Source: Streptomyces globisporus
GTDB lineage: Bacteria; Actinomycetota; Actinomycetes; Streptomycetales; Streptomycetaceae
Length of the DNA stretch: 64,000 nucleotides
NCBI GenBank assembly: GCA_014649555.1
Contig: BMTG01000004.1
Location: 310,001-374,000, forward strand
Direction: 5' to 3'
The notes under the pieces are model-generated. The model made no database searches. It saw only the letters and a program-made list of their open reading frames with translations, and was not told the DNA's origin. Of this stretch, positions 27,459-35,658 are shown one piece after another. How positions within the stretch are numbered: the first letter of the stretch is position 1; each line of letters starts with the position of its first letter. Made by a program: the position numbers and the translations under genes.

Positions 27459-28601
27459 TCACAACAACGTCTTGAGCTTCTCCGCGAGCAGGTCCCAGCG
27501 CCACTTCTCCTCGACCCAGGCCCTGCCGCGCTCCCCCATCCGCTGCCGCAGCTCCGGGTCGCCGAGCAGCGTGACGATCCGGTCCGCCGACTCCTCGGCG
27601 CTGCCGCCGCGCACCACCCACCCGGTCTCGCCGTCCAGCACCGCGTCCGGGGCGCCGCCGGAGTCCCCGGCCACCACGGGCAGCCCGGTCGCGGACGCCT
27701 CCAGGTAGACGATCCCGAGGCCCTCCACGTCGAGGCCGCCGCGCCGGGTCCGGCAGGGCATGGCGAAGACGTCCCCGGCCCCGTAGTGAGCGGGCAGCTC
27801 CGCCCAGGGCACCGGGCCGGTGAAGCGCACCGAGTCCTGGACCCCGGTCTGCTCCGCGAGCCGCTTCAGGTCCTTGGCGTACGGTCCGCCGCCCACGATC
27901 AGCAGCACCGCGTCCGGGATCCGCGCGAGGATCGCGGGCATGGCCAGGATCAGGGTGTCCTGGCCCTTGCGCGGCACCAGGCGCGAGACGCAGACGACCA
28001 CCGGGCGGTCGGAGAGCCCGAGGCGGGCCCGGACCTTGTCGCCGCCGGAGCCCGGGTGGAAGGTCTTCTCGTCGACGCCGGGCGGCAGTTGGACCATGCG
28101 GCCGGCCGCGTCGGGGGTGAGCGCAGCGGCGATCCGGGAGCGGGTGTACTCACCGAGATAGGTGATCGTGTCCGTGCCCTCCCCGATCCGGCGCAGCAGT
28201 TGCCGGGAGGCGGGCAGTTGCGCCCAGCCCGCCTCGTGGCCGTGGGTGGTGGCCACCAGGCGGCGGGCGCCCGCACGGCGCAGCGCCGGGGCCATCAGGC
28301 CGAGCGGGGCGGCGGCGCCGAACCAGACGGAGGTGCAGCCGTGTTCGCGCAGCAGCTCGGTGGCCCGGCGGGTGACGCGCGGGGTCGGCAGCAGCATCGT
28401 CGTCCGGTCGCGGACCACGGGGTACGGCTGCTCGGCGTCGAAGGCGGCAGTGGCCGCCGCGCCCTCCTCGCCGCGCTTCCAGGTGGAGGCGTAGACGACG
28501 ACCCTCTCGGGATCCAGGCGCAGCGCCATGTTGTGCAGGAACGCCTGGATGCCACCGGGGCGGGGCGGGAAGTCGTTGGTCACGATCAAGGTCTTGTCCA
28601 T
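27459..28601 (-). CDS. pimB: GT4 glycosyltransferase, PimB'-like mannosyltransferase
   Basis: A 380-residue GT-B enzyme. The N-terminal domain begins LIVTNDFPPRPGGIQ, the catalytic THGHE is in the middle, and the C-terminal nucleotide-sugar domain has VSRLVPRKGQDTLI, GGGPY and EGLGIVYLEASATG. In mycobacteria the syntenic Rv2188c adds the second mannose to phosphatidylinositol mannoside using GDP-mannose; the same role is likely here as actinobacteria make PIMs. The next gene upstream on the opposite strand is a membrane mannosyltransferase-like protein. TACTGT lies eight bases before the ATG. Confidence 0.85.
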   Translation of the reverse strand: MDKTLIVTNDFPPRPGGIQAFLHNMALRLDPERVVVYASTWKRGEEGAAATAAFDAEQPYPVVRDRTTMLLPTPRVTRRATELLREHGCTSVWFGAAAPLGLMAPALRRAGARRLVATTHGHEAGWAQLPASRQLLRRIGEGTDTITYLGEYTRSRIAAALTPDAAGRMVQLPPGVDEKTFHPGSGGDKVRARLGLSDRPVVVCVSRLVPRKGQDTLILAMPAILARIPDAVLLIVGGGPYAKDLKRLAEQTGVQDSVRFTGPVPWAELPAHYGAGDVFAMPCRTRRGGLDVEGLGIVYLEASATGLPVVAGDSGGAPDAVLDGETGWVVRGGSAEESADRIVTLLGDPELRQRMGERGRAWVEEKWRWDLLAEKLKTLL

Positions 28602-28710
28602 CGCCGCCGACAGTACCGAACGGCCGCGCTTCGCCGCTGACGCGCTCTCCCGACGGCATCATGAGCCGCCGGGGGGCCGGCCGGAGACGAGCGACGACGA
28701 GGCGGCGGCG

Positions 28711-29961
28711 ATGACGACGGGACGAGCACCCACCGGCAGCGGACCGTGGCCGTACGCGGTGTGGGCGCTGACCCGCCTCTGGCTGCTGGCCTGCGTGTTC
28801 AAGGTGGTCACGGTGCCCGGCCCGGACGTCACGGTGGACGTCTCGGTGATCTACCGGGGCTGGTACGAGGTCCTGCTGACCGGGACGTACCCACTGGACG
28901 ACGTCACCTGGCAGTACCCGCCCGGGGCGGCCCTGGCGGTCCTCTCCCCCGCCCTGCTGCCGTTCTGGGAGTACGCGACGGCGTTCTTCGTGCTGGTGCT
29001 GGTCTGCGACGCGCTGGTGCTGGGGCTGCTGCTGTACGCGGGGCGGCGGCCGGGCACCAGGGCGGCGGGTGCGTGGGTGTGGGTCGCGGGGGTCCCGCTG
29101 CTGGGCCCGACGGTCTACGCCCGCTACGACCTGATGGTGACGGCGGTCGCGGTGGCGGCGCTGCTGGCGGGCGTGCGCCGGCCCCGGGCGCTGGGGGCGC
29201 TGGCAGCGTTCGGGGCGCTGCTCAAGGGGTGGCCGGTGCTGCTGCTGGTGGGGGTGCGCAAGGGGCGTCCGACCCGGGCGGCCTGGACCTCGGCGGCGCT
29301 GAGCACGGCGGGGCTCGCGGCGGCGTTCGCGCTGTGGATGCCCGGGGCGTTCGCGTTCCTGGCCTTCCAGCGGGACCGGGGCACCGAGATCGAGTCGCTG
29401 GGGGCGCTGGTCTTCCACCTCGCGCGGCAGTTCGGCTGGGAGGGGCGGGTGGAGTTGCGCTACGGCTCGATGGAGTTCGTCGGGCCGCAGGTGGAGCTGG
29501 TGTCGACGCTCGCGCTGGGGCTCGCGGTCCTGGCGCTGGGCTGGCTGCTGCTGTGGCGGCTGCGGGCGCGCCTCTTCGCCGTGCGCACCCCGGCCGAGGC
29601 GGCGTTCACGGCGGTGCTGCTGTTCACCGTGACCAGCCGGGTGATCAGCCCGCAGTACGTGGTGTGGCTGGTCGGTCTGGCCGCGGTGTGCCTGGTGTTC
29701 CGGGGGACGGCGATGACCCTGCCCGCGGTCCTGGTGCTGGTGGCGGCGGGGGTGACGCTGCTGGAGTTCCCGGTCGGCTTCGGCCATGTGGTGGCGAGCG
29801 ACGCGTGGGGCGTGACGCTCCTGGTCGTACGGAACGGGCTGCTGGTGGCGGCCTCGCTGATCGCGGCGCGGCGGCTGTGGCGGTCGACGGTGCCGGGGAG
29901 ACCGGGCGCGGAGGCCGCCCCGAGCGTGGTCGGGGGTCAGCCGAGCCGGGTGGCGAGGTAG
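28711..29961 (+). CDS. GT87 (DUF2029) membrane mannosyltransferase-like protein
   Basis: A 416-residue polytopic protein with about ten helices, typical of polyprenyl-phosphomannose-dependent GT-C enzymes. Near the N-terminus it has YPLDDVTWQYPPGA, a family-typical periplasmic loop, then VYARYDLMVTA and LKGWPVLLL. The syntenic mycobacterial Rv2181 is an alpha-1,2-mannosyltransferase of lipomannan branching. The frame is open back to 28528 but that part overlaps the neighbouring gene antisense; ATG 28711 is the first sensible start, though its Shine-Dalgarno is weak. Its last 25 bases overlap the convergent lipoprotein gene. Confidence 0.78.
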   Translation: MTTGRAPTGSGPWPYAVWALTRLWLLACVFKVVTVPGPDVTVDVSVIYRGWYEVLLTGTYPLDDVTWQYPPGAALAVLSPALLPFWEYATAFFVLVLVCDALVLGLLLYAGRRPGTRAAGAWVWVAGVPLLGPTVYARYDLMVTAVAVAALLAGVRRPRALGALAAFGALLKGWPVLLLVGVRKGRPTRAAWTSAALSTAGLAAAFALWMPGAFAFLAFQRDRGTEIESLGALVFHLARQFGWEGRVELRYGSMEFVGPQVELVSTLALGLAVLALGWLLLWRLRARLFAVRTPAEAAFTAVLLFTVTSRVISPQYVVWLVGLAAVCLVFRGTAMTLPAVLVLVAAGVTLLEFPVGFGHVVASDAWGVTLLVVRNGLLVAASLIAARRLWRSTVPGRPGAEAAPSVVGGQPSRVAR

Positions 29962-31193
29962 TCGCGCCAGTCGGCGGTGAACTGCTCGGGGGTGGTGTCG
30001 AGCACCGCCTTCAGGGCCTTCTCCACCGCCCCCTTCCGCCCGTCGTGCGCGCCCACGGCCTCGTAGAAGGCGATCAGCTTCTCCTTGCCCCACCGCTCCG
30101 CGATCAGCTCGCAGGCCAGCCAGCCGCCCTCGTACGCCCCCGCGAGCTTCGCCGGGTCGCCGTCGAAGCCGAAGTCCGGGTCGGCGGGGAGTCCGGCGGG
30201 GGTCCGGCCGCTGCGGACGGCCTCGGCCAGTTCGGGCGCGACGGTGTCGGCGGCGCGGTCCTCGCCCCGGTAGGCGGTCCAGTCGGCGAAGCCCTCGGAG
30301 AGCCAGACGGGGGTGGCGGTGGAGGTGCTGGTCCGGGTGGCGACATGGGTCGTCTCATGGGTCAGGACGATCCGCTGCCCGAAGCTGCCGAGGGTGGCGT
30401 ACGCCTGCGGGTTGACGATGACCCGGTCGGCGATGGCGGGGCTCTCGCCGGTGCCGCCGACCTCGCCGGTGGTGACGGCGGCGATGCCCCGGTAGCTGGC
30501 CTCCGGCGAGCCGAGCAGCCCCGCCATCGACTCGACGGAGTCCGGGACGAGGACGACCACCCGCTGGTTCCAGGGGCGCGGCCAGGCGTCCGAGACGGCC
30601 GGTACGGCGAGGTCCACGGTGTCGGCGATCTGCCGCAGCTCCTCCTCGCCCCGTCCGACGCCCAGGACGATGCTGTGGACGCCCTGGACGACCTCCACGT
30701 CCCCCTGCTGCCACAGCTGCCCGGAGGCACCCTTGGCGGGCCGGTCCTCGGTGATGTACCAGCGGTCGCCGTCGCGCATCAGCTCCAGGACGCGGCGGGT
30801 GGCGACCGGGGCGGTGTCGTAGCCGTCGATCCGGTAGCGCAGCTCCACCTCGGCGGTGGCCCACTGCCCGTCCTGCTCGGTGATGTCCTTGACGTCGTAC
30901 GTCCACGACTTCAGCGGTACGTCGGCGAGCCGGTCCAGCTCGGTGCGCTGGGCGGCCCGCAGCTTCGCGGCGTCCGGGGCGAGGCCGTCGAGGTAGCCCG
31001 CCGGGTCGTGGGCGAGGACGGCCGCCGCGCGGCTCTCCAGGGTGGCGTCGAGGGCCCCGGTGGTGAGGACGGTGTCCGGGTCGGCGGAGGCCGTGCAGGC
31101 GGACGCGGTCAGGAGCGCGGCGAGCAGCAGGCCCGCCGCACGCCGCCGTCCCCGGGGGCCTCCCCCACGCGCGTCACGTCCTCGTCCGGCCAC
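29937..31193 (-). CDS. Secreted lipoprotein, gluzincin-like metallopeptidase
   Basis: A 418-residue export protein: Arg-rich start, hydrophobic helix and lipobox LTASAC with acyl-acceptor Cys33. Residues about 45-165 resemble an NTF2-like sensor region. The C-terminal half contains LTHETTHVAT (His279, Glu280, His283) and LSEGFADW (Glu300), the zinc layout of peptidase MA-like gluzincins. Activity is unproven. Start is GTG 31193; TACGAT (31201-31206) is seven bases upstream, suggesting a leaderless mRNA. Confidence 0.75.
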   Translation of the reverse strand: MAGRGRDARGGGPRGRRRAAGLLLAALLTASACTASADPDTVLTTGALDATLESRAAAVLAHDPAGYLDGLAPDAAKLRAAQRTELDRLADVPLKSWTYDVKDITEQDGQWATAEVELRYRIDGYDTAPVATRRVLELMRDGDRWYITEDRPAKGASGQLWQQGDVEVVQGVHSIVLGVGRGEEELRQIADTVDLAVPAVSDAWPRPWNQRVVVLVPDSVESMAGLLGSPEASYRGIAAVTTGEVGGTGESPAIADRVIVNPQAYATLGSFGQRIVLTHETTHVATRTSTSTATPVWLSEGFADWTAYRGEDRAADTVAPELAEAVRSGRTPAGLPADPDFGFDGDPAKLAGAYEGGWLACELIAERWGKEKLIAFYEAVGAHDGRKGAVEKALKAVLDTTPEQFTADWRDYLATRLG

Positions 31194-31206
31194 CCTGCCG
31201 ATCGTA
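31194..31206 (-). promoter_or_regulatory. -10 box for leaderless lipoprotein gene
   Basis: TACGAT at 31201-31206 (minus strand), seven bases from the GTG at 31193. The box lies next to the 3' end of the upstream NlpC/P60 gene. Confidence 0.4.
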
Positions 31207-31209
31207 CGG

Positions 31210-32235
31210 TCAGATGCGGGTGACCGAGGAGACGGGCATCATGCCGACCGGATCGTAGCGGACCGGGGCGCCCGGGTAGGGGGCGTGGATGACCTGGCCG
31301 TTGCCGACGTACATGCCGATGTGGCTGGCGTCCGCCCGGTAGGCGACCAGGTCACCGGGCTGGGCCTGGGAGAGGGGCACCATGCGGCCCGCGTAGCGCT
31401 GGGCCTGGGAGGTGCGGGGCAGGCTCACCCCGGCCTGGGCGTAGGCCCACTGCATCAGGCCGGAACAGTCGAATCCGGAGGGCCCGTTGGCGCCCCAGAC
31501 GTAGGGTCTCCCGAGCGCCTGGTGGACGGCGGCCACGGCGGACATCGCGCGGGCCGAGCCGGGGGCGACACCGGAGAGGTCGGGCGCCCCGTCGCGGCCG
31601 GAGCGGGAGGCCCGGTCGAAGGAGGCGCGTTCCTCGGGCGGCAGCGAGTCCAGCAGCCTGCGGGCCTCGCGGAGCTTGGACTCGACGGCGCGTTTGTGCC
31701 GGGAGACGGCGGCCCGGTTGCGCTCCAGGTCGGTCAGGGCGCGGGTGGTCTCGGCACGGGTCTGGGCGAGCCCCCGCTGGGCGTGCCGCAGCTTGTCCAG
31801 GGTCATCGCCTGGCGGGCGCCGGCCCGGTCGAGGGCGGCGGCCTGCTCCAAGTAGGTGTCCGGGTCGGCGGAGAGCAGCAGGGCGACCGACGGGTCGATG
31901 GAGCCGGTGCGGTACTGGGCGCCCGCCATCGCGCCGAGCGCGTTGCGCATCTCGTTGACGCGTTCCTGGCCCCGGGCCGTGGCGTCCTGGGCGCGGTCCG
32001 CCTCGCCGCGCAGCCGCTTCACGCGCTCCCCGGCCGCGTTGAACCGCTCGGTGGCCTGCTCGGCCTCCTCGTAGAGGCGGTCGACGGCGGCCTTGGCGCT
32101 CTCCCGGGTCTCCTTCGGGTCGGCGCTCGCCGGGGCCCCGGTCAGGGTGGCGGCCGCGGTGGCGGCGGCCGCCGAGACGACCGTGACCCGGACGCCCCTG
32201 GTGAAGCCGGACTGTGTGCAACGGCGATGGGACAC
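31210..32235 (-). CDS. NlpC/P60 peptidoglycan endopeptidase (paralogue 1)
   Basis: A 341-residue secreted hydrolase. A basic start and hydrophobic signal ending near PASADP is followed by a long coiled coil (about 45-190) and the NlpC/P60 domain with catalytic Cys in FDCSGLMQW, His in SHIGMYVG and the third residue in VIHAPYPG. It cleaves D-Glu-DAP bonds of wall peptides in related proteins. GTG 32235 is chosen by analogy with the paralogue just upstream (both begin xSHRR); the frame is open further upstream. The two genes are tandem paralogues of equal length. Confidence 0.85.
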   Translation of the reverse strand: MSHRRCTQSGFTRGVRVTVVSAAAATAAATLTGAPASADPKETRESAKAAVDRLYEEAEQATERFNAAGERVKRLRGEADRAQDATARGQERVNEMRNALGAMAGAQYRTGSIDPSVALLLSADPDTYLEQAAALDRAGARQAMTLDKLRHAQRGLAQTRAETTRALTDLERNRAAVSRHKRAVESKLREARRLLDSLPPEERASFDRASRSGRDGAPDLSGVAPGSARAMSAVAAVHQALGRPYVWGANGPSGFDCSGLMQWAYAQAGVSLPRTSQAQRYAGRMVPLSQAQPGDLVAYRADASHIGMYVGNGQVIHAPYPGAPVRYDPVGMMPVSSVTRI

Positions 32236-32329
32236 CACTGGTAGCCGCACTCCCTTCCGCTGACGCGGTGGTGCACAGCCCCTGCCGCCCGGGCGGGCGG
32301 ACGGAGTCCGGGAGCTGCGCAGCAGCCAG

Positions 32330-32358
32330 ACAGTAATCGGACGACTACGCACCGGCCA
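32330..32358 (-). promoter_or_regulatory. Promoter of NlpC/P60 paralogue 1
   Basis: On the minus strand TTGGCC, an 18-base spacer and TACTGT (32330-32335) form a sigma-70-type promoter just past the terminator of the upstream gene. The roughly 90-base leader contains GC-rich hairpins but no riboswitch that I recognise. Confidence 0.4.
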
Positions 32359-32397
32359 AAGACCGCGCCGCGGTCGGAAGAGGGCCTCGAAAGCCGC

Positions 32398-32431
32398 CGC
32401 CCCGCCGGTGACCTTGGTCTCCGGCGGGGCG
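32398..32431. terminator. Terminator of NlpC/P60 paralogue 2
   Basis: CGCCCCGCCGG (32398-32408) and CCGGCGGGGCG (32421-32431), 11-base arms with a 12-base loop. Confidence 0.6.
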
Positions 32432-32502
32432 GGGGCGTCAGCGTGGTGCGCGGCGATTCCCTCGTTCGGGCGTGCCGCGGCGTGCCGTTGGGCGCGCTCG
32501 AG

Positions 32503-33528
32503 TCAGACGCGGACACCGAACTGGAAGGTGCCCATGTAGTCCATCGACTCGTAGCGGACCACGGTGCCCGGCTTCGGGGCGTGCAGGATCTGGTTGTTGC
32601 CGGCGTAGAAGCCGACGTGCGACAGGCCGTTGAAGAAGACCAGGTCGCCCGGCTTGAGCTGGCTGCGGCCGATCCGCTGGCCGTCGTGCTGCTGGGTGTA
32701 CGTGGTCCGGGTGATGGAGACGCCGGCCTGGGCGAAGGCCCACTGCGTCAGCCCGGAGCAGTCGTAGGAGTTGGGGCCGGAGCCGCCGGAGACGTACGGC
32801 TTGCCGATCTGGGTGGCGGCAGCGCTCAGGGCGGCGGCGCCCCGGCCGGACGCGGGGGCCTCGTTGCCGAGTTCGACCCGGTCGCTGGCGGCACGGCTGG
32901 CGCGCTGCTCGTCCTGCTGCATCTTGGCCCGCTCGGCCTGCGTCAGCGTGTTGAGGAGCTGCTGGGCGTCGGCCAGCTTGCCCTGGTACTTCTTCTTGTT
33001 CTCGCCGAGGGCCTTGCGGACGTCGGCGAGGTCGCCGAGCTTGTCCTGGGCCTCCTTGCGCTGCTGGGCGAGGGTGCGCTGCTTGGACTGGATCTTCTGC
33101 AGCGCTTCCGTCTGCTTGACCGTCAGCTGGTCGAGCGCGGAGGCCTGGTCGAGGAAGCTGTCCGGGTCCGAGGCGAGGAAGAGGGCGACCGACGGGTCGA
33201 TGCCGCCGGAGCGGTACTGCGCGGTGGCGATCGAACCCAGCTCGGTGCGGAGCGTGTTGAGCTCGGCCTGGCCGCGGGCGACCTTGTCCTGGAGCGCGTC
33301 GACTTCCTTCTTCAGGTTGTCCTGCTGCTCCTTGGCCCCGTTGTACTTCTCGGTGGCGGCCTCGGCCTCGTGGTAGAGCTTGTCGACCTTCGCCTTGACT
33401 TCGCTCTTGCTCGGCTTGGGGTCGGCGTGGGCGGCCTGGGAGGTCAGGGCCACGGCTGCGGCGGCGGTCGCGGTGAGCACGGTCACGCGGGTGCGGCTCG
33501 GCTGCTTGGGACGACGGTGGGACGCCAC
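32503..33528 (-). CDS. NlpC/P60 peptidoglycan endopeptidase (paralogue 2)
   Basis: A 341-residue secreted hydrolase with signal peptide (to about AAHADP), a Lys/Glu/Gln-rich coiled coil over residues 40-200 and an NlpC/P60 domain with YDCSGLTQW, SHVGFYAG and LHAPKPG. It is colinear with the paralogue downstream along its whole length, so a tandem duplication is likely. GTG 33528 follows GAAGAAGGAG. The long structured leader upstream resembles a c-di-AMP riboswitch, which commonly controls wall hydrolases in Streptomyces. The syntenic mycobacterial gene is Rv2190c. Confidence 0.9.
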   Translation of the reverse strand: MASHRRPKQPSRTRVTVLTATAAAAVALTSQAAHADPKPSKSEVKAKVDKLYHEAEAATEKYNGAKEQQDNLKKEVDALQDKVARGQAELNTLRTELGSIATAQYRSGGIDPSVALFLASDPDSFLDQASALDQLTVKQTEALQKIQSKQRTLAQQRKEAQDKLGDLADVRKALGENKKKYQGKLADAQQLLNTLTQAERAKMQQDEQRASRAASDRVELGNEAPASGRGAAALSAAATQIGKPYVSGGSGPNSYDCSGLTQWAFAQAGVSITRTTYTQQHDGQRIGRSQLKPGDLVFFNGLSHVGFYAGNNQILHAPKPGTVVRYESMDYMGTFQFGVRV

Positions 33529-33544
33529 GAAGGACGAGCTCCTT

Positions 33545-33662
33545 CTTCCTCAGCCGCCTACCGGGCAAGTGGGGGAAAGAATCCCCGGCTCCGTGCAGAT
33601 GACGGACTCGGCGGTTCCTTCGCCGCCACCCCCAATGGGTGATCAACCGTGCGAAGGTTCGA
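33545..33662 (-). promoter_or_regulatory. Candidate c-di-AMP (ydaO-type) riboswitch leader
   Basis: The roughly 134-base leader contains blocks that resemble ydaO/RF00379: TCGCACGGTTGATC at its 5' end, ACCCATTGGGGGTG, GCCGAGTCCGTCATCTGC (compare CCGAAUCCGUCAGCUAAC) and CCCGGTAGGCGG right before the ribosome binding site. Between the last two blocks lies an extra hairpin GGGGATTCTTTCCCC. The order and position fit, but several conserved bases differ, so this needs a covariance-model test. Confidence 0.45.
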
Positions 33663-33668
33663 GGCCTG

Positions 33669-33698
33669 ACCCTAGTGACCATCTTGTGATCAGTTCAA
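33669..33698 (-). promoter_or_regulatory. Promoter of NlpC/P60 paralogue 2
   Basis: On the minus strand TTGAAC (33693-33698), 18-base spacer and TAGGGT (33669-33674) make a good HrdB-type promoter, giving transcription initiation near 33662. Confidence 0.6.
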
Positions 33699-33713
33699 AT
33701 CCTCACAGGATTT
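33697..33713. repeat. 7-3-7 inverted repeat near the NlpC promoter
   Basis: AAATCCT-CAC-AGGATTT, perfect arms, overlapping the -35 box. A second one of the same geometry (GGCATGT-CAC-ACATGCC, 33792-33808) lies next to the stop of the upstream gene. Operator or minor terminator roles are possible. Confidence 0.35.
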
Positions 33714-33820
33714 TTCTCGTCACACCAGGCAACTCTTTACTCTCACCCCACCGCGTGTAGCGGCGACTTGACGGTACGTTCCCAGAAATCCGGCATGTCA
33801 CACATGCCACCCAAACCCCT

Positions 33821-35182
33821 TTAGACGCGCGAAAGGCGCTTGAGGAGCAAGACGGACGCGACCGGTCGCGCCCCGGCCTTCGCCACACCGTCCGCCACCT
33901 CGCGGTCGGTGGAGACGACCACCACGGGCCGCCCGGGCGGTTCCGCGCGGGCCAGTTGACGGATCACCTCGTCCGCCGTGACACCGGGCTTGCTGAACAG
34001 CACCCGGACGCCGCGCGGCGGGGCGAGCAGCACCGGAGCGGCCAGTTCGGCCCCGTCGAAGACACAGGTCATCTCGGCCCCGGTCTGCGCCGCGAGCACG
34101 GAGAGCCCGCCCAGCAGCCGCAACCGCTGCTTCTCCAGCGGCATCTGGGGATAGCCGGTCTTGGTGACGTTGTAGCCGTCCACGATGAGGTGCGCCTGCG
34201 GCAGGGCGAGGAGCTGGTCCAGCAGCGCCGGGTCGGTCTCCGAAAGAGCGCGCGCGGCAATGTCCTTGGGCGACATCCGGCCAGGCTCCAGCGCGTCCAC
34301 GGTGTCGGCCGGATGCGTGGTCGCCGGAGGGAGCGCCAGCTCCCGCCGCAGCCCCGAGGCCGCGTCCAGCACGGTGTCCAGGAGCAGCCGCAGCCGCATG
34401 TCCTCCACCGAGCGGCCCTCGCGGGCGGCGCGGCGGCTCGCCTCCAGGGCCGCCTCGGCCTCCCCCAGCCGCCCCTTGAGCCGGCGCGACTCGCTCTCCA
34501 CGGCGGAGAGCTGGGCGGCGGACTCGGCCCGTACGGTGTCGGTCTCGGCGGCGCTGCGGCGCAGGGCGGCCTCGCCGCGCTTCACCTCGCTGAGCGCGCT
34601 GCGCAGCTTGCGGTGCAGCGACTCGGCCTCCTTGCGGGCCGCCTCCAGCTCGGTGCGCAGCCGCTCGGTCTCGGTACGGGTGTGGGCGCGGGCCCGCTCC
34701 AGCTCCTCGCGCAGCTGGTCCAGTTCCCGCCGGGTCTCCTCGTCCGCCCGTTCCGCGTCGGCGCGCTGGACCTCCTCGCCGGCCGATTCGACCAGCTTGA
34801 CCCAGCCGGCCGGGCGCAGCACATAGGCGGCGGCGGCCACATCGAGGGGATCGGCGGCGGCGGGCGGCGCGCCCGCCTCCAGCGCACCGGTCAGCTCGGG
34901 CTGGGACTGGCCGAGCCGCTCACCGATCCGCTGCCGGAAGACGGCGTCGCTCTCCAGCGCGGCGGCCATCGCGTTCCCCGCGAACTTCGCCCGCCGGGTC
35001 GGGGTGAACCGGGCGTACTGCCGCAGCTGGGCGGGCAGTTCGGCGACAGTGAGGGCGCCGAAGGCGTCCGAGACCAGCGCGATCACCCGCCGTCGCACGC
35101 CTTCGGGCAGCGGACGGCCGAGCGCCTCTGCACCGCCGTCGGCCTCATCGGCCGGTCCGGCGCCGCTGGTCGGCTGATCCAC
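33821..35182 (-). CDS. Coiled-coil protein with YacP-like NYN domain
   Basis: A 453-residue protein. Residues about 30-140 are a helical domain, 145-290 a long Glu/Arg/Ala coiled coil, and the C-terminal about 150 residues a NYN/PIN-like nuclease domain of the YacP (DUF901) type starting LIVDGYNVTKTGYP, with CVFDGAE and VVVSTDREVAD supplying the acidic metal site. Bacillus YacP (Rae1) is a ribosome-associated RNase, so an RNA-cleaving role is likely. GTG 35182 is the first start after an in-frame stop. Confidence 0.8.
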   Translation of the reverse strand: MDQPTSGAGPADEADGGAEALGRPLPEGVRRRVIALVSDAFGALTVAELPAQLRQYARFTPTRRAKFAGNAMAAALESDAVFRQRIGERLGQSQPELTGALEAGAPPAAADPLDVAAAAYVLRPAGWVKLVESAGEEVQRADAERADEETRRELDQLREELERARAHTRTETERLRTELEAARKEAESLHRKLRSALSEVKRGEAALRRSAAETDTVRAESAAQLSAVESESRRLKGRLGEAEAALEASRRAAREGRSVEDMRLRLLLDTVLDAASGLRRELALPPATTHPADTVDALEPGRMSPKDIAARALSETDPALLDQLLALPQAHLIVDGYNVTKTGYPQMPLEKQRLRLLGGLSVLAAQTGAEMTCVFDGAELAAPVLLAPPRGVRVLFSKPGVTADEVIRQLARAEPPGRPVVVVSTDREVADGVAKAGARPVASVLLLKRLSRV

Positions 35183-35221
35183 CGTCCGTCACCCCATAGA
35201 TATGTCGAAGGGTGCGCTCCC

Positions 35222-35464
35222 TCAGGAAGCGGCACCCGGCCTGTCCACCAGTTCGATCTGGTCCACCGCGTTGCACCAACGACAGCGGACCGACTCGATG
35301 GTCTCACTGACGACCTCCCGCTCCTCGACACTCGACTCACCGGCCAGGTCGAGGTGCACGTACTCCACGACCTTGGAGGAGCGGGTCACGTCGAAGCGCG
35401 TGAGGTTGCCGCACAGGGTGCAGCGCCAGCGGGTCGAGTCCGTCGGCAGGGGAACCGTCGTCAT
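35222..35464 (-). CDS. Small zinc-ribbon protein
   Basis: An 80-residue protein with two CxxC pairs, WRCTLCGN (about 14-20) and VRCRWCNA (about 62-68), which should form one zinc ribbon. Between them is an acidic stretch. ATG 35464 has GAGGA eight bases upstream; the frame continues further but the upstream part is not protein-like. It lies upstream of the NYN gene on the same strand. Function unknown; it could bind RNA or a partner protein. Confidence 0.72.
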   Translation of the reverse strand: MTTVPLPTDSTRWRCTLCGNLTRFDVTRSSKVVEYVHLDLAGESSVEEREVVSETIESVRCRWCNAVDQIELVDRPGAAS

Positions 35465-35658
35465 CGTGTGCGTCCTCTTTCGTCGTTTCCAGGAGCCCGC
35501 GCCGGGCGCGCCGCCGCGACTCCACCTGTCTACGTCAAGGATCTCGCGGTGCGCCGTCGAACTGCGGAAGTCCTGGCGTAACCCTACGGCCTCGCGTATA
35601 GGCATCGGCACGGCGAGGCGCCCCATCCCGTTCTCGACCGGTACGTCATGCTCTGTAC

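Noticed and set aside
32236-32330. Riboswitch in the leader of NlpC/P60 paralogue 1
   Set aside because: Has GC-rich hairpins but none of the ydaO blocks; too little support.
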